Made by a program: the position numbers and the translations under genes. From Brevibacillus_H sp049846925 (GTDB taxonomy: Bacteria; Bacillota; Bacilli; Brevibacillales; Brevibacillaceae), in assembly GCF_049846925.1 (NCBI RefSeq), contig NZ_JBNCMT010000030.1, positions 6,007 through 70,006 on the forward strand: a DNA stretch of 64,000 nt. Reading direction: 5' to 3'. Positions 51,790-60,483 of the stretch are shown one piece after another (position 1 is the first letter of the stretch; every line of letters begins with the position of its first letter). The notes beneath the pieces were generated by a model, which ran no database searches, had not been told where the DNA came from, and saw only the letters and a program-made list of their open reading frames with translations.

Positions 51790-53832
51790 ATGAAACATTT
51801 TAAGAAATGGGTTCTCTGCGTGACCTTGCTTGCGTCGTTACTTCCTGGACAAATAGCGGGAGCAGCAGAACAGAATGAAACGTCGCAGATTAAAGCAGGC
51901 AGAAATTTCAGCATAGTCAAGCAATCTGACGGAACCGTCTTGACCTGGGGAGAAAACAGCAATGGTCAATTGGGAAATGGAACCACAGAGAGTATCATGC
52001 AGCCGGCATTGGTTTCCAATCTTTCCGGTATCGTAGCTGTCGAAGCCGGCGAATATCATTCCCTTGCCTTGAAAAATGATGGAACCGTTTGGGCATGGGG
52101 CGCTAATGGCAATGGCCAGATTGGAGATGGCACAGCAATTGATCGGCTGAAACCTGTACAGGTAAAGAAACTCGACCATGTGGTTGCGATTGGTGCAGGC
52201 GGCTCTCAATCTTTTGCCATCAAGGATAATGGAACGTTATGGGCATGGGGAAAAAATGGTTACGGTCAGTTGGGTGACGGGACGACGGCAGACCGTGCAC
52301 AACCTACGGAAATAAAAGGAGTGAATCAGGTAAAAGCGGTTGCCTCGGGGCTCAATCATACGATCATCATGAAGAACGACGGAACCGTTTGGGCGTGGGG
52401 ATCGAACAGTGACGGACAAATCGGAAACGGTACTTGGCATAGCACCAAGGCCCCGGTACAGGTAAAAGGCATAAATCAGGTGATTGCCATCGCAGCTGGT
52501 GGAGGCCACTCGCTTGCACTGAAAAGTGATGGGACGGTTTGGGTATGGGGCAGAAATGCGGATGGGCAATTGGCAGACGGAGCAGCCGAAGTGCAAAATC
52601 ACCCCATCCGGGTGGAAGAAGTAACTGAGGTCGTCCATATAGGTGCAGGAAGAGATTTTTGTTTGGCCATTAACCGCGACGGTTCGGTGTGGGCATGGGG
52701 TTCCAACTATCGGGGCCAATTGGGTCTGGGTACCGATAGAATTCGTCAACAAAGGTCCGCTATACTAGCCGACATCACCGATGTGGTCGCACTTGACGGC
52801 GGAGAGCTTCACGCCGTTGCCTTGAAAAAAGATGGATCCGTCTGGGGAATGGGGCAAAACGGAGACGGACAACTGGGGAATGGGGGCGGCAAGGAAACGT
52901 ATGGCCCTATCCAGGTGAATGATTTGAATGTAAGCATGCCGCAATTACCAACCTCCCCAACACCGACAACACCCAGCAATGGACAAGGAAATGTTTTTAC
53001 AGTCAAAGGAGACCAAGGGGCAGTTCGCGTGCAGGGAGCAAAACCGGGAGCATTGATTACGCTATTGAAGCGGGATGAAATGCTGAAATCAAATTTCGGC
53101 ACAAAGGTCGCTGACAGCAACGGTTCCGTAGTCTTTAACAAAATCCCAAGTGGAACCGGGTATGGTGTCTTTGAAATGGAGAATGGGCAAGTAACTAGGA
53201 CGATTGTGGATGTGGCAGTAACCGAAGAAAAAACAGCTGTCTTGCTAAAGGATATCCGAGCACAAATCGTGTACTTAGGAGATCGTCAAAAAGAAAACAT
53301 TCCATCAACGATTAATCTTGAGTTGAATGGAACGCTTGCCGAAGGGGAATACGCCGATCAATTGAAAAAAGTGGATGTGGAATTCGGCGGAATATCAGTC
53401 TCAGTTCCAGTTAGGAACAGAAACTTTACACTTTCACAGCAGTATATGATTTATTCACCGATGGACGTAGTCACTGTTACAGCAGTAACGCCGGATGGGA
53501 AACAGCGCCACGTTATTCACAGAACTGTTGGCCGTGATTTATTCAACGATGGCTCTGTCAAAGCCGAACGTGCAGGGGATAGCTGGATCATTACAGCAAA
53601 TAAAGGCTTCGCCCCGGAATCAGGGTACAAAGTTTATTTGATCGATGGCCACAACAAGCTGATTCCTCTTTCTGCACCAGAAAAAAGTAAGTTATCCAAA
53701 GAGCAATTAGAGCGTCTTGCTCTTGTTTCAGCAAATTACAAGGGCGTTATCACGACCGATAAAGCCAAGCAGGACATCACGTTATTTGTAGAAGCAGAGT
53801 CCTTTGTAGAAATTGTTTCGATCATGCCATGA
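51790..53832 (+). CDS. secreted RCC1-repeat beta-propeller protein
   Basis: 680 aa from the ATG at 51790. Signal peptide residues 1-25 (ends IAGAAEQ). Residues about 30-385 hold seven RCC1 repeats, each with a WGxNxxGQ(L/I)xxG core (for example VWAWGANGNGQIGDG, LWAWGKNGYGQLGDG), enough for a complete seven-bladed propeller. A Thr/Pro linker (TSPTPTTPSN) leads to a 280-residue C-terminal region of unknown, beta-rich type. Extracellular, ligand unknown. Confidence 0.88.
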   Translation: MKHFKKWVLCVTLLASLLPGQIAGAAEQNETSQIKAGRNFSIVKQSDGTVLTWGENSNGQLGNGTTESIMQPALVSNLSGIVAVEAGEYHSLALKNDGTVWAWGANGNGQIGDGTAIDRLKPVQVKKLDHVVAIGAGGSQSFAIKDNGTLWAWGKNGYGQLGDGTTADRAQPTEIKGVNQVKAVASGLNHTIIMKNDGTVWAWGSNSDGQIGNGTWHSTKAPVQVKGINQVIAIAAGGGHSLALKSDGTVWVWGRNADGQLADGAAEVQNHPIRVEEVTEVVHIGAGRDFCLAINRDGSVWAWGSNYRGQLGLGTDRIRQQRSAILADITDVVALDGGELHAVALKKDGSVWGMGQNGDGQLGNGGGKETYGPIQVNDLNVSMPQLPTSPTPTTPSNGQGNVFTVKGDQGAVRVQGAKPGALITLLKRDEMLKSNFGTKVADSNGSVVFNKIPSGTGYGVFEMENGQVTRTIVDVAVTEEKTAVLLKDIRAQIVYLGDRQKENIPSTINLELNGTLAEGEYADQLKKVDVEFGGISVSVPVRNRNFTLSQQYMIYSPMDVVTVTAVTPDGKQRHVIHRTVGRDLFNDGSVKAERAGDSWIITANKGFAPESGYKVYLIDGHNKLIPLSAPEKSKLSKEQLERLALVSANYKGVITTDKAKQDITLFVEAESFVEIVSIMP

Positions 53833-53847
53833 GACTTTTCTAGCGTA

Positions 53848-54147
53848 TGTATATTCGATCCAGAAAAAGAAGATCAGGGTATCCTTGATGTTAGATTTTC
53901 AATCCCTTATTCTGACCTGACAAGTCTTCCGAAAGAGATCCTCTCCATGTATATCGAAAGTGGTGATCCACTTCTTTTTGGCCATAGTCTTGAGGACCAA
54001 ATTGGCGGCCAGTTACGTGCGGGTTTCATGGTTGCTGATATGTACGAAGACAACTATGCTGGGCGACGTTTATTTGATAAATACATCAACACTTTCATTG
54101 CCACGAGAGCAGTTAAATTACAACGGGGCACAAATTTACCGAAATAA
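53848..54147 (+). pseudogene. 3' remnant of a class I SAM methyltransferase gene
   Basis: About 100 codons with no proper start encode the C-terminal tail of a SAM-dependent methyltransferase: DVRFSIPYSDLTSLP, LFGHSLEDQIGGQLRAGFMVADMYED and LFDKYINTFIATRAVKL. The SAM-binding N-terminus is missing, replaced by the RCC1 gene. It lies in the same frame as the RCC1 gene after its TGA. It may be expressed from ATG 53947 but would not be an active enzyme. Confidence 0.75.
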
Positions 54148-54150
54148 TGT

Positions 54151-54181
54151 AAAAGGGACATCGCTTAGCAATGTCCCTTTT
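54151..54181. terminator. bidirectional terminator
   Basis: AAAAGGGACAT and ATGTCCCTTTT form a perfect 11-bp stem with a 9-nt loop, between the methyltransferase remnant and the convergent permease. Confidence 0.85.
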
Positions 54182-54218
54182 CTATCGATATTACTGTAAC
54201 TTGCTAATAATCTGTTCG

Positions 54219-55601
54219 TCACTTTTCCTCTGGTTGAGTACCCACTGGAGCTGCCTTGCCCACTCCAAAAGCATAAAAGCTAATCACAACGATTCCCAAG
54301 AAAACAATCCCTGCAATAAGCGAGACGCGTGTATCATCATTGAACCACATACCCACTAATACCATCAGTAAAAAGGCAATGGCTACGTAGTTGGTCACTG
54401 GAGCAAAAGGCATTTTGAATGGGTGTTTATCCATTTCAGCTCCTTTTGCCTTTCTGAAGTTGATTTGACTAATCAGAATAACAAACCACGGAACCATACC
54501 AGGAAGTACACTTGCACTGTATACATACACAAATAGCGGACTATCTGGTGCCATATAACTTAAGATAACGCCAACGCCCAAACCGATAAGCACACCAATC
54601 GTTCCTAGCAGTGGCACACCATTATTGGACAGTTTCGTAAAGATTTTTGGCGCTTGTCCATTTACACCTAATGTATAAAGCATACGTCCCGCACTATAAA
54701 TACCACTATTACAACCGGACATGGCAGCAGTGATAATAACAAAGTTAATGAGCCCTGCTGCTACTGTAATACCGATTTTCGCAAAAGTTGCCACGAACGG
54801 GCTGCCGATTTCCTGCAATTGATTCCAGGGATAAATGGTTACAATGACAAAAATCGCCCCAATATAAAAAATCAAAATACGCCAGATAATACCTTGAACC
54901 GCATTTCGTAACGTTTTTTGCGGGTTTTTTGCCTCACCTGCTGTAATCCCAATCAATTCTACTCCTTGATACGCCCCGACTACTAATGATAGAGCAAAGA
55001 AAAATCCTGTCCATCCGCCTGCAAAGAAGCCCCCATGTTCCCACAGGTTCGATAATCCAATTGCGATTCCTCCGTTGCCAATACCAAAGAAAATTAGTCC
55101 AAACCCTGCGATAATCATCAAGACGATCGTAACAATTTTGATCATGGCAAACCAAAACTCAAACTCACCAAAAGATTTCACTGAGAATAAGTTTGCTGCA
55201 CCAAGAATCACCATGGCAATAATACCCGGAATCCAAGGAGGTAAATCAGGATACCAGTACTGCATATAGGTCCCAACAGCAATAATTTCTGCCATCCCGA
55301 CTGTGACCCACTGGAACCAGTTACTCCAAGCTGTCAGATAGCCTGCTATCGGATGAATGTACTTATGACCAAATGTCGCAAATGAACCCGTGCTTGGTTC
55401 TACGTACAACATTTCCCCCATTGCCCGCATGATGAAAAAAATAAAAATACCTACAATTGCATACGCTAGCATGACTGACGGACCCGTCCATTTAATCGTG
55501 CTTGCTGAACCCATAAATAACCCAACACCAATTGTTCCGCCCAAAGCAATCATTTGAATATGACGTGCTTCCAGGGACCTCTTCAATTCTTTGTTTTCCA
55601 C
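54219..55601 (-). CDS. amino acid permease (AAT/APC family)
   Basis: 460 aa starting at GTG 55601 with AGGAA upstream. Twelve hydrophobic segments; MIALGGTIGVGLFMGSAS is the helix-1 substrate motif, with GEAKNPQKTLRNAVQGIIWRILIFYIGAIFVIV and SGCNSGIYSAGRMLYTLGVNGQAPKIF of the AAT family. It resembles AnsP/ProY/GabP-type importers; the particular amino acid cannot be told. Confidence 0.88.
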   Translation of the reverse strand: MENKELKRSLEARHIQMIALGGTIGVGLFMGSASTIKWTGPSVMLAYAIVGIFIFFIMRAMGEMLYVEPSTGSFATFGHKYIHPIAGYLTAWSNWFQWVTVGMAEIIAVGTYMQYWYPDLPPWIPGIIAMVILGAANLFSVKSFGEFEFWFAMIKIVTIVLMIIAGFGLIFFGIGNGGIAIGLSNLWEHGGFFAGGWTGFFFALSLVVGAYQGVELIGITAGEAKNPQKTLRNAVQGIIWRILIFYIGAIFVIVTIYPWNQLQEIGSPFVATFAKIGITVAAGLINFVIITAAMSGCNSGIYSAGRMLYTLGVNGQAPKIFTKLSNNGVPLLGTIGVLIGLGVGVILSYMAPDSPLFVYVYSASVLPGMVPWFVILISQINFRKAKGAEMDKHPFKMPFAPVTNYVAIAFLLMVLVGMWFNDDTRVSLIAGIVFLGIVVISFYAFGVGKAAPVGTQPEEK

Positions 55602-56027
55602 TCCAGTTCCTCTTCCTCTCTGCTCTACTAGCCGTAATTTTAGGAAAGCTACTAAAACTCACTTAAAGCATTCCTGATAAATCAAAAGGTTATTCATCTT
55701 TGATGCGTTATATATCACTCCTGAATATTTGTTTATTGTAATAGGTTTTTCTGATGAAAACAATTGTATCTACTAAGAAAACATCAACAAAAATCAATAT
55801 GTTTACTATAAAATAAAATAAAAAATATATTACAAATAAAACATTTTCTTCATCTAGGTAAAAAAGACTTTGCACAAAAGATAAATATTTAGACCTACAG
55901 TCTGTTAATTCCAGCCAGCGATTAGTTATATCCACCTATTACCTGCGCTCGATGACGAATGGTAGGGAGTTTTGTCATAATGTAGGGATGGAAATGAATG
56001 AATATAAAGAATTGGAGTCGTTACGAG
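55602..56027. other. AT-rich intergenic region
   Basis: No supported gene. 55680-55880 is very AT-rich, with several T- and A-tracts, and probably holds the permease promoter. I saw no T-box or riboswitch motif. A 75-codon minus-strand frame at 55708-55935 shows no homology pattern. Confidence 0.6.
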
Positions 56028-56540
56028 ATGAAATGGGAGATCAAATCGTTTATCGGGGGAGTAATAGTCGGGTCGGTTCTTTTTTCGGGGATTACTTACG
56101 CAACATCAAGCAGTACTCTTGATGAGATGACCAAAATTCCTTACACCTATTATTTTGATGCTGTTCCAAAATCACCAGATTCAAGCAAACAAGGGTTTCT
56201 GTACAAAAACTCAGTCTATGTTCCTATCCGCTTTGTAGCTGAAAATCTAGGAAAATCAGTCATGTATGACTCCAAAACAGCTTCTATCTACATAGGAAAA
56301 TTACCGGCAGCAAAGATGCATTCCAAGCTGGAAGCAGTAGAACTGGTAAAAAAGAAATACGCAAATAAGATTCCGGCCGATTACAAAGTCGAGTACGACC
56401 ACGATGATGAGAATGGCAATTATGTGATTCATATCTACAAAGAAGTAATCAACAACTTCCAAAACGGAGACAGCTATATAAGCACCTATGGCTACTTTAT
56501 TGTCAATCCAAACTCAGGTGCGATTACAACTTTGTTCTAA
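56028..56540 (+). CDS. exported stalk-domain protein
   Basis: 170 aa from the ATG at 56028 (GGAG upstream); an in-frame ATG at 55998 is also possible. A membrane segment lies at residues 5-24 (KSFIGGVIVGSVLFSGITYA). Next is a short copper-amine-oxidase-like stalk motif (VYVPIRFVAENLGKSVMYDSKTASIYIG). The C-terminal 90 residues include KVEYDHDDENGNYVIHIYKEV, PepSY-like. Function unknown. Confidence 0.7.
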   Translation: MKWEIKSFIGGVIVGSVLFSGITYATSSSTLDEMTKIPYTYYFDAVPKSPDSSKQGFLYKNSVYVPIRFVAENLGKSVMYDSKTASIYIGKLPAAKMHSKLEAVELVKKKYANKIPADYKVEYDHDDENGNYVIHIYKEVINNFQNGDSYISTYGYFIVNPNSGAITTLF

Positions 56541-56570
56541 AGCTAAACTACCTATCCATACAATAAAACA

Positions 56571-56624
56571 CACCCCTTACAGGAGACATTGGGAAACCTC
56601 CAAGATGTCCCACTATAAGGGGTG
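56571..56624. repeat. IS-terminus-like palindrome, possible terminator
   Basis: CACCCCTTA (56571-56579) and TAAGGGGTG (56616-56624) close a 54-bp unit; GACAT/ATGTC pairs inside. Its minus strand starts GCACCCCTTATAGTGG (56610-56625), exactly as at 63908-63923. On the plus strand CTTCTTTTT follows, so it may end transcription of the stalk protein. Confidence 0.65.
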
Positions 56625-56649
56625 CTTCTTTTTAACAGCTAACATCCAT

Positions 56650-57390
56650 TCACGAGCTTCTTAACGTTCGTTTTAAGAATTCCCTTGTACGTTCTTGTGT
56701 TGGATGATTGAAAATTTGCTCGGGACTTCCTTCTTCCGCAATAATGCCTTTGTCCATAAATACCACTCGGTCAGATACTTCTTTCGCAAATTCCATTTCA
56801 TGCGTCACGATCAACATCGTCAGACCTGATTCAGCGAGTTCCTTCATTACTTTCAGAACCTCTCCCACCATTTCCGGATCAAGGGCTGATGTAGGCTCAT
56901 CAAACAGCATCACATCAGGTTCCATGGAGAGTGCTCTTGCAATCGCTACACGCTGTTTTTGACCGCCCGACAATTGTCTTGGTTTCGCATTGACGTATTT
57001 ATCCATCCCAACGACCCGCAAATACTTCAAAGCTACTTTTTCAGCTTCTTCCTTCGAACGCTTTAGCACTTTTACTTGCCCGACTACACAATTACTTAAC
57101 ACATCGTGGTTATTAAACAGGTTAAATTGCTGAAAGACCATGCCTAGATGTCTACGGTACAAGAAAATATCGTGCTTGTCGTCTAAAATATTTTCTCCCT
57201 TATAGATAATTTGGCCGCCACTTGGTTTTTCCAATAAATTAATACAACGAAGAAGGGTAGACTTACCTGATCCAGAGGAACCGATGATCGTGACGACTTC
57301 TCCTTTGTTCACCGAAAAATCGATGTCTTTTAATACTTCATGTGATCCATAGGATTTATTTAAGTGTTGAATATCAATGATTTTTTCCAT
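56650..57390 (-). CDS. amino-acid ABC transporter ATPase (lysine by context)
   Basis: 246 aa GlnQ/HisP-type ATPase. Walker A IGSSGSGKSTLL near residue 35, signature LSGGQKQRVAIARAL, Walker B VMLFDEPTSALDPEMVGE, H-loop VTHEM. It powers the permease encoded 20 nt upstream. Last gene of an operon that starts with a lysine riboswitch, so lysine uptake is likely. Confidence 0.92.
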   Translation of the reverse strand: MEKIIDIQHLNKSYGSHEVLKDIDFSVNKGEVVTIIGSSGSGKSTLLRCINLLEKPSGGQIIYKGENILDDKHDIFLYRRHLGMVFQQFNLFNNHDVLSNCVVGQVKVLKRSKEEAEKVALKYLRVVGMDKYVNAKPRQLSGGQKQRVAIARALSMEPDVMLFDEPTSALDPEMVGEVLKVMKELAESGLTMLIVTHEMEFAKEVSDRVVFMDKGIIAEEGSPEQIFNHPTQERTREFLKRTLRSS

Positions 57391-57410
57391 ATGCTCTCCT
57401 CCTTCTCCGA

Positions 57411-58151
57411 TTATTTCGTACTTTCTACCTGCACGTGATGATCGATCATCGTGTAACTGTCAGGGCCGTCTAGCTTTCTCTCGAAATAACGCAAAACCCA
57501 AGTGACAAGCAGGGTCATCATGAAATAAACAACACACGCAACGAAAAACGATTCGAAATATCGGAAGTTATTCCCCGCAATGGATTTCGTTGTGAAATAC
57601 AATTCGGTTACGGAAATGACGTTTAATACGGAAGTATCCTTGATATTAATGACAAATTGATTACCTGTTGCTGGCAAAATATTTCGAACCACTTGTGGCA
57701 ATACGACATTCACCATCGTTTGAACGTGATTCATCCCGATTGCATGGGCCGCTTCAAATTGCCCTTTATCGATGGATACAATCCCCCCACGAACGATTTC
57801 TGCCATGTACGCTCCAGTGTTAATCGCTACGACAATGATTGCTGCAGCAATTCGGTCCATATCAATCCCAAAGGCCAGGGCAGAACCATAATAAATGACC
57901 ATCGCCTGCACAATCATCGGGGTTCCCCGGAAGAATTCAATATAAATTGTGAGAATGGCATTCACCACTTTGAGAATACCTTTTTTCGCCCCTCGTTCAG
58001 GAGCAGGAATCGTACGGATAATCCCTACCAGTAAACCAATGATTGCCCCCAATACCGTTCCGATCAGAGCAATTAGTAATGTCATCCCGGCTCCACGAAG
58101 GAACATGGGCCAATTTTCAGCTATGATTTTTACAATCCACTCAAAGCTCAT
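57411..58151 (-). CDS. amino-acid ABC transporter permease (lysine by context)
   Basis: 246 aa HisMQ-type permease with five or six membrane segments. N-terminus WPMFLRGAGMTLLIALIGTVLGAIIGLLVG; the EAA loop GQFEAAHAIGMNHVQTMVNVVLPQ contacts the ATPase. The C-terminal tail is highly charged. A homodimer probably forms the channel since no second permease gene is present. Confidence 0.92.
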   Translation of the reverse strand: MSFEWIVKIIAENWPMFLRGAGMTLLIALIGTVLGAIIGLLVGIIRTIPAPERGAKKGILKVVNAILTIYIEFFRGTPMIVQAMVIYYGSALAFGIDMDRIAAAIIVVAINTGAYMAEIVRGGIVSIDKGQFEAAHAIGMNHVQTMVNVVLPQVVRNILPATGNQFVINIKDTSVLNVISVTELYFTTKSIAGNNFRYFESFFVACVVYFMMTLLVTWVLRYFERKLDGPDSYTMIDHHVQVESTK

Positions 58152-58278
58152 CTTTTACCTCCAATTTCATTCAGAAACACTTCGCTTGAAGCCTTTCCGA
58201 AGGTGTTGTCGAGTCCATCATCAGCCAATCAGCATAAAACCGACTGCATGATGGTGCAGCCGGTTTCACTACAAAGCA

Positions 58279-59118
58279 TTATTTTGCTGCTGGTTGATTT
58301 TTAATAGCAGTATCCATTAAGCTTGTACGATCTTGTTCTGAGATACCTGCTAGCACTTCATTGATTTTCTTCGTTAATTCACTGCCTTTGGCAATACCCA
58401 CAGCGATTGCTGTATCATCTTCAGAGGTTGTGAAGCCTTCTTTGAATTCTACCATTGCAAAGTTCGGGTTTGCTGCGGATGCACTGACTGCTTCCGGACG
58501 CTCAGAAACGTATCCATCAATCATCCCTGACTCAAGCGCCACTCTCATCGCTGGGAAGTTGTCCATCGCAGGCTGCTGAGCTACCCCTTGAATTTGACTG
58601 ATGACGGAGTAGTGGAAAGTGTTTAATTGAGCTGTTACTTTTGCTCCGTTGAAGTCCTGGATGGAAGTAGCCCCTTCATACTTTCCGCCTTTTTTCACAA
58701 CCATCACGAGATTGGATTTATAGTAGTTGTCTGAGAAATCGATCGTTTGTTTACGTTCTGCGGTTGGAGACATCCCTGCGATAATCGCATCGATTTTGCC
58801 TGAAGTTAATGCTGGTACTAGGCCGTCCCATTCCGTTTTCACAATCACTAATTCTTTACCAAGAGCAGTAGCAATCTTTTTAGCGATTTCTACATCATAC
58901 CCACCAGCATATTCTGCATTGCCTTCGATTTTAACGGCACCATTGGAATCATCCATTTGCGTCCAGTTAAATGGGGCATAACCCGCTTCCATACCTACCT
59001 TGAATGTTTTACCTTCCTCTGCAGGTGCAGGTGTAGATGCAGGAGCACCACTTGTCCCACATCCTGCTAAGAGCATAATGGCTGAAAGAAACAATGCAAT
59101 CATTGGTGACTTTTTCAT
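58279..59118 (-). CDS. amino-acid ABC transporter substrate-binding lipoprotein (lysine by context)
   Basis: 279 aa from the ATG at 59118 (AGGGAGAG upstream). Lipoprotein signal with lipobox LLAGCG, so the mature protein is tethered through Cys. The SBP_bac_3 domain begins FKVGMEAGYAPFNWTQ and contains GYDVEIAKKIATALGK, DAIIAGMSPTAERKQTIDFSDNYY and the hinge region DGYVSERPEA. The lysine riboswitch in its leader makes lysine the probable ligand. Confidence 0.92.
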   Translation of the reverse strand: MKKSPMIALFLSAIMLLAGCGTSGAPASTPAPAEEGKTFKVGMEAGYAPFNWTQMDDSNGAVKIEGNAEYAGGYDVEIAKKIATALGKELVIVKTEWDGLVPALTSGKIDAIIAGMSPTAERKQTIDFSDNYYKSNLVMVVKKGGKYEGATSIQDFNGAKVTAQLNTFHYSVISQIQGVAQQPAMDNFPAMRVALESGMIDGYVSERPEAVSASAANPNFAMVEFKEGFTTSEDDTAIAVGIAKGSELTKKINEVLAGISEQDRTSLMDTAIKNQPAAK

Positions 59119-59169
59119 ATTTTTTCTCTCCCTTTGTTTTTTGGTTGTTGCTTTTTTACAAAGCAAAAA

Positions 59170-59194
59170 GCGACCTGAGATAGACTCAGGTCGC
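59170..59194 (-). terminator. riboswitch expression-platform terminator
   Basis: Perfect 10-bp stem GCGACCTGAG/CTCAGGTCGC with a 5-nt loop; on the minus strand a TTTTT tail follows, before the binding-protein gene. It would form when lysine is bound. Confidence 0.88.
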
Positions 59195-59233
59195 ACTAAA
59201 ATACATAGTAGCCCAAATACCTCTCTTTTCCCA

Positions 59234-59415
59234 AATGAGATAGCACAACTCAATAAATCGGGTAATTTATTGAGACAGTCCTGCAGCTCTTAACTGCAGA
59301 CCCAGCAAGTAATACGGAGAAATATTACAAGCTTCGGCGACATTTCCTTCTCTTTAGTATCATCGTTTTCTCGAACTCCACTAAAGACTGTTAAATATCG
59401 CGCCTCTACCTCACT
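59234..59415 (-). promoter_or_regulatory. lysine riboswitch (L-box) aptamer
   Basis: On the minus strand: P1 arms AGTGAGGTAG (59406-59415) and CTATCTCATT (59234-59243), then TAGAGGCGCG, the core GTCGCCGAAGC (59331-59341), TTGCTGGGTCTGCAG, GACTGTCTCAATAAAT and TTGAGTTGTGCTATCTC. The order and core match the lysC L-box of B. subtilis. Terminator at 59170 follows. It switches off the ABC transporter genes when lysine is abundant. Confidence 0.92.
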
Positions 59416-59449
59416 GATGTAAGTGAGGTCTTATTCAATTACGTTCTTG

Positions 59450-59478
59450 AGTTTACAATGTTCGATACATTCTGTCAA
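59450..59478 (-). promoter_or_regulatory. promoter of the lysine transporter operon
   Basis: Minus strand TTGACA (59473-59478), 17 nt, TAAACT (59450-59455). The -10 overlaps the stop codon of the upstream lysR-type gene. Confidence 0.65.
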
Positions 59479-60367
59479 CCTGGGCATTACTTCCTAATTC
59501 CTTCTTTAGATAGTTATAAAGCTTTTGACTCGCCAGTTGGAATGGGTAGTCCGATTCCTTGCACAAGATCCCAAATGTCATGTGTATGAGGCTTCCACTG
59601 ATTATCCTGACCGTTGTCCCCTTCATTTCTGGTTCCATCATAATTTTTGGGATAAGTGCGATCCCTAACCCGCTTTCTACAAAATATTTCAATGCCGTCA
59701 TACTCCCGATCTCCATCGTATCGAGAGTAACAATCCCTTTTTCCTGTAGTACCATCTCCAATTTCCTACGATATGGACAAGTCACTGATGTGACGAGTAG
59801 ACGATACCCCAGTAAATCTTCCGGTACAATCAGTTCTTTCTTGGCAAGTGGATGATTCTCTGGCAGTAATGCTATGAACTCTTCCTGAAATAATGACTCA
59901 AAATATAAATCAGACCCCAAGCCAGGTGCCGTAGAAAGTGCAAAATCGATTTCTCCTTTGATAATCCGCTTGCTAAGGACCGGGGTGTTCGAGATTTCGA
60001 CGGAAATGCGGATATTCGGGTACATAGATATAAACTTACTCAGGATACCAGGCAAACGGTAGCTGGCAGTTGGCTCCGTTACCCCAATACGAATATGTCC
60101 AGCTTCACCTGATTTCAAATCCAATAAGCTAGTCTGAAGTTGCTCCATATTCTTTACGATTTGTAAGCTCTGGTCGTAAAACAGCCTACCTGCTTCCGTC
60201 AGGCTGATTTCTTTGCCACGTACCAGCAACTGAACACCCAATTCAGATTCAAGCTTCTGGATTTGCATTGTGACTGTCGATTGTACATAGTTCATTTCTT
60301 GTGCTGCCCGGTTAAAGCTCCCGTATTTCACGATCATTTGAAATGTTTTTAAGGTCTTAAGATCCAC
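59453..60367 (-). CDS. LysR family transcriptional regulator
   Basis: 304 aa. N-terminal HTH MDLKTLKTFQMIVKYGSFNRAAQEMNYVQSTVTMQIQKLESELGVQLLVRG, then the LysR substrate domain (HIRIGVTEPTASYRLPGILSKF). Its target is unknown; the divergent SDR gene is the usual candidate. Its 3' end contains the promoter of the lysine transporter operon. Confidence 0.92.
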   Translation of the reverse strand: MDLKTLKTFQMIVKYGSFNRAAQEMNYVQSTVTMQIQKLESELGVQLLVRGKEISLTEAGRLFYDQSLQIVKNMEQLQTSLLDLKSGEAGHIRIGVTEPTASYRLPGILSKFISMYPNIRISVEISNTPVLSKRIIKGEIDFALSTAPGLGSDLYFESLFQEEFIALLPENHPLAKKELIVPEDLLGYRLLVTSVTCPYRRKLEMVLQEKGIVTLDTMEIGSMTALKYFVESGLGIALIPKIMMEPEMKGTTVRIISGSLIHMTFGILCKESDYPFQLASQKLYNYLKKELGSNAQVDRMYRTL

Positions 60368-60483
60368 GTTCCGTCCCCCTGCAACAATTCAATAATTTTG
60401 AACTAACTATTCAATTAGTTCAATTATACAAATAGCAAAATGCGAATTACAATGACATCATCAAACTCAACCGAGGGGTGGTA

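Noticed and set aside
53830..54147. Stop-codon readthrough fusing RCC1 to the methyltransferase tail
   Set aside because: The shared frame has a one-in-three chance, and no recoding signal is seen; a truncated remnant is simpler.
55708..55935. 75-codon minus-strand frame in the AT-rich gap
   Set aside because: Low-complexity hydrophobic translation, no ribosome site and no family pattern; explained by base composition.
55602..56027. T-box or riboswitch before the amino-acid permease
   Set aside because: No T-box sequence, specifier stem or conserved aptamer core was found.
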